Assembly: GCA_002706095.1 (NCBI GenBank) | Contig: PAJP01000023.1 | Location: forward strand, 248,001-312,000 | Reading direction: 5' to 3' | Source of the DNA: Methylophaga sp. | Lineage (GTDB): Bacteria; Pseudomonadota; Gammaproteobacteria; Nitrosococcales; Methylophagaceae | Length of the DNA stretch: 64,000 bases | In this document: one piece after another, positions 51,622 through 60,743 of the stretch | Layout: each line of letters starts with the position of its first letter | How positions within the stretch are numbered: the first letter of the stretch is position 1 | Position numbers and translations under genes: made by a program | Notes under the pieces: generated by a model | Told to the model about the DNA's origin: nothing | Database searches by the model: none | Seen by the model: the letters and a program-made list of their open reading frames with translations, nothing else

Positions 51622-52454
51622 CAAAAAATCGTTATTGGATCTTTGCGCTTTTGGTGGCCGTTGCTATTCATGCCGCTGGCTTCGTCTTTTTTACCTATCA
51701 GCCTGAAGAAGAAGATGGTGCTGAGCTAACTGGCTTACAAGGTGTAGAAATTGATCTGGGTATGCTTGGTGACCTTGGTGACGTAGAAAAAACGCAAGAA
51801 AAAGCGACGGAGTCAGAGCCCGAACCTGAACCAGAAAAAGAGCCGGAACCTGAACCTGTTGTCGAGCCAGAACCTGTCGTTGAACCTGAACCTGTGGTTG
51901 AACCCGAACCTGTTGTAGAGCCTGAGCCAAAAAAAGTTGAGGCAAAACAAAAAACAGAAACAAAGGTAAAAGCACAAACCAAGCCTAAACCAGAACCAAA
52001 AAAAGTGGTTGAAGAGCTTATCGAAAAAGAAGTCACACCAGAAAAGCCGGTGAAAAAACAAACAGTCGCGACAACAACGACCAGTACAAACGTGAATAAA
52101 CAGACTGCCCAGAAGAAAACAACCGGGCAAGCAAGTGCACAGCTAAGTGGTGGTCAGATAGCAGCGCAAAAATCTTACTACAGTGAGCTGGCTGCAACAC
52201 TGGCCAAGCATAAACGTTATCCCATGGCCTCAAGACGTCGTGGTGAAGAAGGGATCGTCAAGCTGTTTTTTGTGGTTGATCGTGATGGCAAGGTGTTGGA
52301 TTTTCGTATTACACAAAGTTCGGGGTCAAAACGTTTAGATGAAGCGGTTATAAGCATGTTAAAAAAAGCCCAACCGTTACCTTCGTTTCCGGATGACATG
52401 TTGCAGTCTCAGCTTGAGGTGAATGTGCCGATTGCTTTCCAGCTTAATACATAA
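51618..52454 (+). CDS. tonB: TonB energy transducer
   Basis: 278 residues: N-terminal membrane helix (YWIFALLVAVAIHAAGFVFF, with a SHLS-like His), an extended periplasmic spacer rich in Pro-Glu (about 64-105) and Lys-Pro, and the C-terminal domain (YPMASRRRGEEGIVKLFFVVDRDGKV, SSGSKRLDEAV) that grips the TonB box of outer-membrane receptors. Four VVEPEP repeats lengthen the spacer. No receptor gene is in the window. Confidence 0.94.
   Translation: MTKNRYWIFALLVAVAIHAAGFVFFTYQPEEEDGAELTGLQGVEIDLGMLGDLGDVEKTQEKATESEPEPEPEKEPEPEPVVEPEPVVEPEPVVEPEPVVEPEPKKVEAKQKTETKVKAQTKPKPEPKKVVEELIEKEVTPEKPVKKQTVATTTTSTNVNKQTAQKKTTGQASAQLSGGQIAAQKSYYSELAATLAKHKRYPMASRRRGEEGIVKLFFVVDRDGKVLDFRITQSSGSKRLDEAVISMLKKAQPLPSFPDDMLQSQLEVNVPIAFQLNT
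51858..51929 (+). repeat. Four 18-base tandem repeats in tonB
   Basis: Four consecutive units encode Val-Val-Glu-Pro-Glu-Pro. They differ at synonymous positions, so the peptide is kept while the DNA has drifted. The repeat probably sets spacer length. Confidence 0.9.
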
Positions 52455-52486
52455 GTTCGGCTTTAATATGTTTTACGGTGGTTAAT

Positions 52487-53710
52487 ATGCGATCAATCGG
52501 AGTACTTATTCATCGCTGGTTTGGACTGGCCAGTGCTGTGTTTTTATTCATAGCCGGTCTTACCGGCGCCATTATCTCCTGGGACCATGAGCTGGACGAA
52601 TGGCTCAATCCACAGCTATATAAAGCCAAAACACAAGATGTGGACTTTGCTGCAATTGATGCTTTATCTCTTGCTAACAAGTTTGAAGCTGACAATCCAC
52701 AGTTAATGGTCAGCTTTATGCCGCTCAATATTGAGGCTGAGCATAGTTTAATGATGACAGTCATGCCCAGACCTGTTCCTGAGACTGGCAAAGCGGCTGC
52801 CGTGGATTTTAATCAGGTAGCCATCGATCCTGCGACCTCTGAGGTGCAGGCAAATAGAATGTGGGGGGAGATTTCGCTAACGCGCGAGAACATCCTACCT
52901 TTTCTCTATAAGCTTCACTACAGCATGCATATACCAGATGGTTTTGGTTTGGAACTCGGTATTCTATTTATGGGCATTATTGCTGTCGTCTGGACAATAG
53001 ATAGTTTCATTGCCTTATGGATAAGTTTTCCAAAAGCAAAAAGCTGGAAGAAGTCATTACGGTTCCGTTGGAAACAAGGCGGCTACAAATTAAACTTTGA
53101 TCTTCATCGCTCTGGCGGCGTCTGGTTATGGGGCTTTGTGCTGATTTTAGCGGTGACATCTATCTCGATGAATCTAAATAATGAGGTGATGCGTCCAGTA
53201 TTATCCGTTTTCTCCGAGCTGACGCCTACACCCTTTGATGAGCGTACACCGACACCATTGGATGAACCCATCAATGCCGAGTTGAGTCGTGAACAGATTC
53301 TGCCGATTGCACGCCAACAAGCCGACAAGTTAGGCATTTCAGATCCTGCAGGCGGGATTTTTTATGCGTCTCATTACGATGTTTATGGCGTGGGATTTTA
53401 TAAGCCGGAGAATGATCATGGCGATGGTGGTTTAGGCAATCCGTGGCTTTATTTCGATGGTAAAAGTGGTGACTACCTCGGCGGTAAGATACCTGGGCAA
53501 GGCACGGCAGGTGATATTTTCATTCAAGTCCAGTTCCCTCTACATTCTGGTCGTATTTTGGGTTTGCCTGGTCGAATTATGGTCTCAATTATGGGATTGA
53601 TGATAGCTATTTTTAGTGTCACAGGCATCATTATCTGGGCCAAAAAACGTCGAGCCAGAGTATCAACGAGAACCAATCAAGCATTAAATATGTCTTCTTC
53701 TCTTCGCTAG
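52487..53710 (+). CDS. PepSY-associated membrane protein (iron-uptake reductase-like)
   Basis: 407 residues. Four membrane helices (about 10-30, 155-180, 215-240 and 360-385) with the conserved HRWFGL, LHYSMHIP and HRSGGVWLWG histidines, the layout of the PepSY_TM (PiuB/FsrB-like) family. Family members are thought to reduce ferric siderophores in the periplasm or inner membrane. Placement behind tonB in a Fur-box operon supports that. An upstream GTG at 52478 is possible, but the ATG starts the conserved region better. Confidence 0.87.
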   Translation: MRSIGVLIHRWFGLASAVFLFIAGLTGAIISWDHELDEWLNPQLYKAKTQDVDFAAIDALSLANKFEADNPQLMVSFMPLNIEAEHSLMMTVMPRPVPETGKAAAVDFNQVAIDPATSEVQANRMWGEISLTRENILPFLYKLHYSMHIPDGFGLELGILFMGIIAVVWTIDSFIALWISFPKAKSWKKSLRFRWKQGGYKLNFDLHRSGGVWLWGFVLILAVTSISMNLNNEVMRPVLSVFSELTPTPFDERTPTPLDEPINAELSREQILPIARQQADKLGISDPAGGIFYASHYDVYGVGFYKPENDHGDGGLGNPWLYFDGKSGDYLGGKIPGQGTAGDIFIQVQFPLHSGRILGLPGRIMVSIMGLMIAIFSVTGIIIWAKKRRARVSTRTNQALNMSSSLR

Positions 53711-53758
53711 CATAGATGATGCTATGCTAGCTTTATTTGAATAAATGAAGGATAGCTT

Positions 53759-54529
53759 ATGCGCATTGATTGGCATCAGGTTTACGCCGCCATCTGGCGA
53801 AGTAAAAGTCAAAAACTAAAACCTGTTGTTCGCCTCGATCCTGTTCGTCTGGATGAGCTTCAAGGCATAGACAGACAAAAGCAAGCGATTATCGCTAACA
53901 CGCAACATTTTCTTGAAGGCAAAACCAGTAATCACGCATTGTTGTGGGGAGCCAGAGGTACGGGCAAGTCCTCTGTCATTAAAGCCTTACTGAACGAAAT
54001 GGCACCAAAGGGCCTACGAATTATACAAATTGATAAAGATGATCTGGGCTTCTTACCTGAAATTCTGGATGATCTAGAACAAGAAAGTGAGCAATTTCGC
54101 TTTATCATTTTCTGTGATGATTTATCTTTCGAAGCCGGCGAATCCAGTTATAAGCCACTCAAAACATTATTGGAAGGTGGCCTTGAGTTACCCCCAGAGC
54201 ATGTGCGTCTGTATGCGACTTCAAACCGCCGTCATTTATTGCCAGAGAAACAGTCTGAAAATCAGCTGAGCGGGGTAGTGGATGGTGAAGTGCATTATGC
54301 CGATAGTTTAGAGGATAAACTGGCTTTATCGGACCGCTTCGGACTCACCTTATCTTTTTATCCTGCTAACTGGGAAAATTATTTCGCTATAGTTGAAACT
54401 CTATTTGCCGATATCAATACTGATAAGAGCCAATTACACGAAGCGGCACGCCTATATGCCATGGGGCGAGGAAGTCACAGTGGCAGAACGGCTAAGCAGT
54501 TTTATCAGTACTATCGTGCTCAGTTTTAA
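53759..54529 (+). CDS. DUF815 family AAA ATPase
   Basis: 256 residues; Walker A WGARGTGKSS, Walker B-like FIIFCDDLSFE and an arginine-rich LYATSNRRHL segment, matching DUF815. These ATPases are common in proteobacteria, and their role is not defined to me. It lies 48 bases after the PepSY gene; whether it is in that operon is unclear. Confidence 0.87.
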   Translation: MRIDWHQVYAAIWRSKSQKLKPVVRLDPVRLDELQGIDRQKQAIIANTQHFLEGKTSNHALLWGARGTGKSSVIKALLNEMAPKGLRIIQIDKDDLGFLPEILDDLEQESEQFRFIIFCDDLSFEAGESSYKPLKTLLEGGLELPPEHVRLYATSNRRHLLPEKQSENQLSGVVDGEVHYADSLEDKLALSDRFGLTLSFYPANWENYFAIVETLFADINTDKSQLHEAARLYAMGRGSHSGRTAKQFYQYYRAQF

Positions 54530-54698
54530 CAAAACCACATAAATGCTTGGTTGATTGTTGTATGCAATTTTGGCTAACTAAGCTCTACAGTAGAAATGAT
54601 AAATAACGAACGTAACAAACTGTGACGATAAGAATAATAGTGAATTAATACAATCCTAAAAAACAGCGTGGCTTGAATTGCACAAAGGATGATCCGAA

Positions 54699-56912
54699 AT
54701 GAGTCGAGACAATTCTTTTTTCGAGTTTGATACAGAGACTGATTACTCCTCGACATCACCCAAGTCACGCTGGTTAATTCTGACGGTTGAAGATAATGAT
54801 ATTTTTCAGCAGTCTCTGGTGAGTGCTTTGTCGAGAATGATTATTCAAGGCAAAACACTGGAAATCCTCACCGCTTCCTCTGCGAAACAAGCTAAAGTCG
54901 TGCTTGAACAACGTCCCGATATTAACCTTGTCCTACTTGATGTTGTCATGGAAACTGATGATGCCGGTTTACGTCTGATTGATCATATTCGGTTTACCTT
55001 ACAGAACCCCATCACTCGTATTATTTTATTAACAGGGCAGCCTGGTATGGCGCCCAACCGCTCAGTGATGGAGCAATATGATATTGATGACTACTGGTGT
55101 AAAACTGAGCTGGGAGAAGAGCATTTATTTAATGTTATGAATGGCAACCTCAAGACGTGGCAACGTATGAGTGACCTCAAAAAAGCTCATCAGGGCCTGG
55201 AGAAAGTTGTGACTGCGTCACAAAAAATTTCATGCCATCATAATTTATCACCTTTCTCTCAAACCGTACTGGAGCAGATTGATCAAATTATTGGCATTAG
55301 TGATGGCGGCATTATGAGTCTAAAGATGTCTGATCCACTTGACCTTAACAATGATTCTGCTGTTTTAGCGGCTACCGGCCAATATCAACCTTACGTTGGC
55401 CAGCCACTCGTTTCTATTGAAAATAATTTGTTATTAAAACGAATACAACAACTGTTAGAGCAAAAGCAGCATATATTTGATGGTCATTCTTCTTTATTGT
55501 ATTTTTCTTTCCAAGAGCCCAACCCTGTCTATTACGTTATTGTTGTGAAATCAACAGATGTGTTGACTGAGTCTAATATCCATCTTCTGAAAGTGTTTGC
55601 TGAAAACATTGCGAATGGCTTTTCAAATATTGCACTCACTGATTATCTCAATGAGTTAGCATTCAAACATTGGCAGACAGGTATCTATAACCGTAATTGG
55701 TTCTGCAAACAGCTTGAGAATGAAGCCTATTGGAATAATAACGCTCAAATCGTGTTGATCTCGATCGATAGGTTGAGTGATATCACGGTGACATTCGGAG
55801 AAAAGTTTGTCATTCAGTTACTTGAGACTGTCTATGCTGAATTGTCAGACATAACTGGCATACAAGCCATAGCCATCATCAGTCGGGATGCTTTTGCCAT
55901 TTTATTGGAAAAATCACAGCTATTGACGGCAGAAAAATTCGAACAAATTTTAGGCAAAAAAAATCATATCCAACACCTTGAGCATAAAGTGATTGCTCAG
56001 GCGGTATCCGCGCAGCTCACGCACTCATTAAATCACAGTCCTGAGCGTTTATTAGGTCAGTTGGAGAGTCATTTATTACGCTTACGCACCACAAGTAGTA
56101 GCCATTTCCACCATGTCTCTCTCGATAATGAGGCCATATTTTCAAAGCATATCCGTTTGTTAAATGAGTTTAATCTTGGTCTCACCAGAGATGAAGTACA
56201 GGCTTATCTACAGCCAAAAGTGAATATGGTTACTGGAAAGCTGGTGGGGTTTGAAGCCTTGGCGCGATGGTTTAAACCGAGTGGTGAGATGGTGCCACCT
56301 GATGTTTTTATTCCTATCGCAGAAGCATCAGGGCTAGTGGAGCAACTCGATAGAGTTATCTTATTAAAATCCTGTTCGGCCATAAAACAGTTAGAAGCCG
56401 CCGGAATTCAGGTACCCATCTCCTTTAATGTCTCATGTCATGAACTATTATTAAGTGATTTTTCCAGTTCCATCCTCGAGGTTTTAGCCGCCGAAAATGT
56501 GGCTCCACAGCAAGTAGATATGGAGATTACCGAAACCTTGGCAATGATAAATTATGAAGAGGTTTCCGCCACATTACGCAAGCTGATCCAGCTGGGCATG
56601 GATGTCAGTATTGACGATTTCGGTACTGGGTTTTCATCCCTGTCACATGTCACAGAATTAGCAGCCACCACACTCAAGATTGATAAATCTTTTGTGCAGT
56701 ATCTCGGTGAAAAATCTTCTTCTGAACATATCGTGGATATGATCATTCGGGTAGCTACACGCTTTGGTATGAAAGTCATTGCTGAAGGGGTGGAAACAGC
56801 ATTACAAAGAGATAAGCTTATTGAGTTAGGCTGCACCATTGGACAAGGCTATTTCTGTGCTCGTCCTATGCCCATTGATGAGGCAGTTCAATGGGCAATG
56901 GCGAATTCTTAG
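54699..56912 (+). CDS. Response regulator with DUF3369, degenerate GGDEF and EAL domains
   Basis: Predicted cyclic-di-GMP phosphodiesterase under phosphorelay control. 737 residues: receiver (about 25-150) with phosphoacceptor D81 in LLDVVMETDD; a middle DUF3369/GAF-like domain (about 170-315); a GGDEF-like domain in which the signature is SRDAF, so it should not synthesise cyclic-di-GMP; and an EAL domain with E519, NVS, EITE, IDDFGTGFSS, LKID and AEGVET intact. The next gene, a sensor kinase, overlaps it by 22 bases and is the likely partner. About 170 bases before it hold no gene. Confidence 0.92.
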   Translation: MSRDNSFFEFDTETDYSSTSPKSRWLILTVEDNDIFQQSLVSALSRMIIQGKTLEILTASSAKQAKVVLEQRPDINLVLLDVVMETDDAGLRLIDHIRFTLQNPITRIILLTGQPGMAPNRSVMEQYDIDDYWCKTELGEEHLFNVMNGNLKTWQRMSDLKKAHQGLEKVVTASQKISCHHNLSPFSQTVLEQIDQIIGISDGGIMSLKMSDPLDLNNDSAVLAATGQYQPYVGQPLVSIENNLLLKRIQQLLEQKQHIFDGHSSLLYFSFQEPNPVYYVIVVKSTDVLTESNIHLLKVFAENIANGFSNIALTDYLNELAFKHWQTGIYNRNWFCKQLENEAYWNNNAQIVLISIDRLSDITVTFGEKFVIQLLETVYAELSDITGIQAIAIISRDAFAILLEKSQLLTAEKFEQILGKKNHIQHLEHKVIAQAVSAQLTHSLNHSPERLLGQLESHLLRLRTTSSSHFHHVSLDNEAIFSKHIRLLNEFNLGLTRDEVQAYLQPKVNMVTGKLVGFEALARWFKPSGEMVPPDVFIPIAEASGLVEQLDRVILLKSCSAIKQLEAAGIQVPISFNVSCHELLLSDFSSSILEVLAAENVAPQQVDMEITETLAMINYEEVSATLRKLIQLGMDVSIDDFGTGFSSLSHVTELAATTLKIDKSFVQYLGEKSSSEHIVDMIIRVATRFGMKVIAEGVETALQRDKLIELGCTIGQGYFCARPMPIDEAVQWAMANS

Positions 56913-58819
56913 CAACGGCTGAATCAACCTCTTTTCGTGTGCCATATGTGTTCAGACATGTATGGCGCAGCCTAATCCTTATCTATATTCCTATTTTGGG
57001 GCTTGCTGGTTTTTTCAGTTATCACATTTATTGGCATATTTTTGAGTCCAACTACCAGCCTTATTTTGAATCACAGCAAAGCAGATTGGACAATGCTGTG
57101 AATACTTTCTCGCGAGAGCTGGGCCATATCCATCAGCTTATTCGCTTACTTCGTTACAACCAACAGTTTGAAAAAGCATTGCAAGCTGGTATGTCGATTG
57201 ATTATCAGTCATTGGAAAATGTGTTTACTGATTTTTCCAACGTTTCTTCTCATATTAGTCAATTGAGATGGCTCGATGAAAAGGGCGTTGAAAAGCTGAG
57301 AATGAACATATCTGATAAGGGGGTGATTAAGGTTGCTCCTGAAGCATTACAAAATAAATCGAAACGGCAATATGTGAAGGCAGGTATGAGATTGGAACCG
57401 GATGAAGTTTATATCTCTGCCATTAATCCAAATATTGAAAATGGACAAATCGTATTACCTCTCGAAAAAACAATCCGAGCCGTCATGCGAACAGGTAAGC
57501 AGGATGGCCTACATGATGGCGTGCTTGTCATTAATTTTCTGTTGAATGACATGTTTGAGTCATTGAATCAAAAGCAAGATAATAAACTGCGTATTATCGA
57601 TAATGAAGGTTATTGGGTGATGCACCCCAACCCTTCGATGGCATTTCGGTCCTATACTGACTATCTTGTCAGAACAGAACGACTATTAAGCCAGGCAGTG
57701 ATTAAGGGCATACTTGAACAACGGCAATTACATAACTTCATTCACGGCTCAAGATTAATAAGCTATAGCGTGATAGACATCGGTGAAAATGGTCCAGATA
57801 ACCGGCATCGTCTATTTTTTATTGATAGCTCTGCACCTGATTTATTAGGTTCCCTAAAATACAGGGTTGCCTTGGTTGTATTTATTCCGACCGTTTTAGT
57901 GCTCGTTGTTCTGTTATTTCTGATTGGGCGATTTCTTTACGATGGTCGTAAGCAATATGATTTATTCAGACAGCTGGCTGTCGAGAAAGAAGCATTAGCC
58001 AAGTCTAAACAACAACTGCAACTGGCATATGAGCAACAACAGCAAATGCAGGATACCCTGGTTGAGCTACGTAAGTTATCATCAATGGGAATGATGGTGG
58101 CCGGTTTAGCGCATGAGCTCAATACTCCGCTTGGTGGTGCTGCCCTGACTTTATCCAGTCTTGACTCTTCACGTGAGCAATTACAACAGGCCGTGAGCGA
58201 TGGCTTGAGAAAGAGCGAATTAGAAGATTATCTGACCCATTCAGCTGAGACCATTGCCTTGGCCAGGAAAAACATCGCTAAAGCGGCGGAACTTGTGAAG
58301 AGCTTTAAACGTTTAGCCGTTGATAGACATACAGATGAATCAACGGAATTTGATTTGATGACGGTGATAAATGATGTCGCCACCACGTCTAAGCATAGAT
58401 TGAAACAGCAGCACATCCATCTGGATATCGTGGGACCGAAACAGTTAGTGATACAGAGTTACGCTGGTATTATTTCGCAGTTATTCGAAAACCTTATTAG
58501 CAATGCCATTTCACATGGGTTTGCTGGACGTGATAATGGACATATCCACATTAAAGTCATACAGACGTCTATGAATGATATATCTGTCAGTGTGTCTGAT
58601 GATGGTCATGGGATTGATGTCGAGCAGCTGACAACGATTTTTGATCCCTTTGTGACAGGGGCGAGGGGAGCCGGTCATACAGGATTAGGGTTACATCTCT
58701 GTCATCAGTGGGTGACCCAGGTGTTAAAGGGATCGATTAGCGTGAGTTCTGAACCTGGTCAGGGTACGACGTTTATTGTGTTACTTCCTGTTGATGTGGA
58801 TTCATCGTCACAATCGTAA
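56891..58819 (+). CDS. Membrane sensor histidine kinase, partner of the EAL response regulator
   Basis: 642 residues: first membrane helix near 28-48, a large periplasmic sensor of about 270 residues that looks dCache-like, second helix near 325-346, a coiled coil, the H-box GLAHELNTPLGG with His408, then the ATPase with NLISNAISHG, DDGHGID and GLGLHL. No HAMP or receiver. The signal it senses is unknown. Its last 47 bases overlap the 3' end of the minus-strand kinase gene. Confidence 0.93.
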   Translation: MGNGEFLATAESTSFRVPYVFRHVWRSLILIYIPILGLAGFFSYHIYWHIFESNYQPYFESQQSRLDNAVNTFSRELGHIHQLIRLLRYNQQFEKALQAGMSIDYQSLENVFTDFSNVSSHISQLRWLDEKGVEKLRMNISDKGVIKVAPEALQNKSKRQYVKAGMRLEPDEVYISAINPNIENGQIVLPLEKTIRAVMRTGKQDGLHDGVLVINFLLNDMFESLNQKQDNKLRIIDNEGYWVMHPNPSMAFRSYTDYLVRTERLLSQAVIKGILEQRQLHNFIHGSRLISYSVIDIGENGPDNRHRLFFIDSSAPDLLGSLKYRVALVVFIPTVLVLVVLLFLIGRFLYDGRKQYDLFRQLAVEKEALAKSKQQLQLAYEQQQQMQDTLVELRKLSSMGMMVAGLAHELNTPLGGAALTLSSLDSSREQLQQAVSDGLRKSELEDYLTHSAETIALARKNIAKAAELVKSFKRLAVDRHTDESTEFDLMTVINDVATTSKHRLKQQHIHLDIVGPKQLVIQSYAGIISQLFENLISNAISHGFAGRDNGHIHIKVIQTSMNDISVSVSDDGHGIDVEQLTTIFDPFVTGARGAGHTGLGLHLCHQWVTQVLKGSISVSSEPGQGTTFIVLLPVDVDSSSQS

Positions 58820-60080
58820 GGGTCACATAGTGTCCGTCAGGATTCACTTGGTTTTGATATGGCCAGTCCAATTTTTTACACAGTTGCTGCGTTAGCTGCA
58901 GGCCTAGACCAAACCCTTGATCATTTTCAACACTCTCCTTGTCAGATGGCGAGCTTTGGTTACGGATAGTGACTGTATGTTTGTGTTGATGAATCACCAC
59001 ATGACCATCCCAGGTATGCTGGAACGCATTTCTTATTAAGTTACCGATAATGATTCTGGCTGCCGCGGATGATGCATATAGCGTCGATTCAGTTGTTTCA
59101 ACTTTGACATCAACGGGTTTGTTCTTCAGCAAATAACGCATTTCATCAACAAGACTATGAATCAGCTCATCGAGACGGAAATGTTGTTTTGCCAGAGACT
59201 CTGTTTCTTCTCGGTTCAGCCATAACAGGGTTTCACATAGATGTTGCATAGTGAGGCTAGCACGATCGATGCGTTCAATAATGTCTTGTTGTTTTTCGTT
59301 GAGGTCAGCGGGCTGTTTCTGCTGCAGTTTATGTATTAATTCAATATTGTTACGAATAACACTGATGGGGGTGCGTAATTCATGGCTGGTATAACGCAAG
59401 AAGTTTTGCTCTCGCTCCATAGCCTCATTAACGGATGATAATGACCCTTGAATTAAGGCGGCCATCTCGTTGAGTTCGGGATAAGCAAAGTCAGGAGGTG
59501 GGCGTTTTAATGTCTCTGGGGTCAGTTCATGTGTCCATGTGGTCAGTCGGGATACAGGCTGTGATAAACGCTTCATCAACAACCAGGTCAATAAGGCCAG
59601 AAGTAGGGTGATCCCGATACTCAAGGTAATAATAAACTGGCGGTTTTGTCTGGCATTTTTTCCAACCAAAGGAGAAGCATCCGCTTTGGTAAAGGGGCGG
59701 CTGATAAAATAGTCTTGGTTCTGAATTTTTAACTTAATAAGAAAGTACATCACGCCAGAACCGCGCCCTGTCTCGCCACGTTGGTAATGTTTCTGCAAAG
59801 CTGCATAACGCTTTGGCTTATTGAAATATTGCTTGATCGTAGGAGATTGCGCCTCCCAACTGCGAGTAATGGTATAACCATCAGCATAAGGCGCCTGGTG
59901 ACTATTCTGTTGAGCACGTACATACTCTTCTGCAGCATTTTCCATATTGGCTGAAATAATATTATCCATGCCTCTGAAAAAGAACTGGATACTGAGCATA
60001 GAATATCCTGCCACTATCGTTATCCCCAGAACGAGGAAGGCTAATGCAATGTAAAATTTAAGACTCAGTTTAAGTTTCAT
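58773..60080 (-). CDS. Sensor histidine kinase of the RND-linked two-component system
   Basis: 435 residues: membrane helices near 9-29 and 149-169 framing a periplasmic sensor of about 120 residues, a HAMP-like linker (about 170-222), H-box SHELRTP with His233, N box NLIRNAFQHT and G box GFGLGLQL. EnvZ/CpxA-type layout. It overlaps its response regulator by 11 bases and lies last in the RND operon. Its 3' end runs convergently into the other kinase gene. Confidence 0.93.
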   Translation of the reverse strand: MKLKLSLKFYIALAFLVLGITIVAGYSMLSIQFFFRGMDNIISANMENAAEEYVRAQQNSHQAPYADGYTITRSWEAQSPTIKQYFNKPKRYAALQKHYQRGETGRGSGVMYFLIKLKIQNQDYFISRPFTKADASPLVGKNARQNRQFIITLSIGITLLLALLTWLLMKRLSQPVSRLTTWTHELTPETLKRPPPDFAYPELNEMAALIQGSLSSVNEAMEREQNFLRYTSHELRTPISVIRNNIELIHKLQQKQPADLNEKQQDIIERIDRASLTMQHLCETLLWLNREETESLAKQHFRLDELIHSLVDEMRYLLKNKPVDVKVETTESTLYASSAAARIIIGNLIRNAFQHTWDGHVVIHQHKHTVTIRNQSSPSDKESVENDQGFGLGLQLTQQLCKKLDWPYQNQVNPDGHYVTLTIVTMNPHQQEVTQ

Positions 60081-60741
60081 TTCTTAAGGCAAATCCGTGA
60101 CCGGGGATGGTGTGAATTAAATTTTTTTCAAACGGTGCATCAACAGCTTTTCTTAAGTGAAACATATGCACTTTCAGGCTATCACTATCTGGTGGTGTAT
60201 CGCCCCAGACAGCCGCTTCCAACTTTTGTTTAGCCACTACATCGGGATAAGCGCGCATCAATGCTTCCAATAACTGCCAGCTAGTGGGCGACAGTTTTAA
60301 ACTCTGTCCACTACGTGTCACCGTTTTTGTCTGAAGGTCCATGATGAGATCATCACACTGTAAGCGTTGTACTTGGCCACTACGACGTCGTGATAAGGCT
60401 TGAATGCGCACAATCAGTTCATCCAGTTCAAATGGTTTGACCAGATAATCGTCAGTACCGGCATTAAACCCTGTGATTTTGTCACTGAGCTGATCACGGG
60501 CGGTTAGCATCAGAATCGGCACGTCATAGCCTTGTTCACGTAACTTTTCACAGACCGACAATCCATCCATTCTGGGTAGGTTTAAATCCAGTAACAGCAC
60601 ATCGTATTGATGTTGTTGACTAAATTCTAAGCCGGCAAGGCCATTGCTGGCATGATCACATTCAATATTTTCAAGGCTGAGATAATCAATCACTGTTTCT
60701 GCCAGATCCAGATCATCTTCGACTAATAACACGTGCAACAT
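60070..60741 (-). CDS. OmpR/PhoB-type response regulator of the RND operon
   Basis: 223 residues: receiver with VEDD at the N-terminus and phosphoacceptor D52 in LLDLNLPRMDG, a conserved Lys in DYLVKPFELDEL, and a winged-helix DNA-binding domain ending HTIPGHGFALR. Two bases separate it from the RND gene. It likely responds to the adjacent kinase and may control this pump. Confidence 0.93.
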   Translation of the reverse strand: MLHVLLVEDDLDLAETVIDYLSLENIECDHASNGLAGLEFSQQHQYDVLLLDLNLPRMDGLSVCEKLREQGYDVPILMLTARDQLSDKITGFNAGTDDYLVKPFELDELIVRIQALSRRRSGQVQRLQCDDLIMDLQTKTVTRSGQSLKLSPTSWQLLEALMRAYPDVVAKQKLEAAVWGDTPPDSDSLKVHMFHLRKAVDAPFEKNLIHTIPGHGFALRNET

Positions 60742-60743
60742 GG

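Noticed and set aside
51858-51929. Tandem repeats considered as a CRISPR array
   Set aside because: Units are contiguous, coding and without spacers; they are the VVEPEP repeats of TonB.
51691-52130. Long open frames antisense to tonB
   Set aside because: They arise from the Pro/Glu/Lys-rich repeats read on the other strand, give low-complexity peptides and have no ribosome site.
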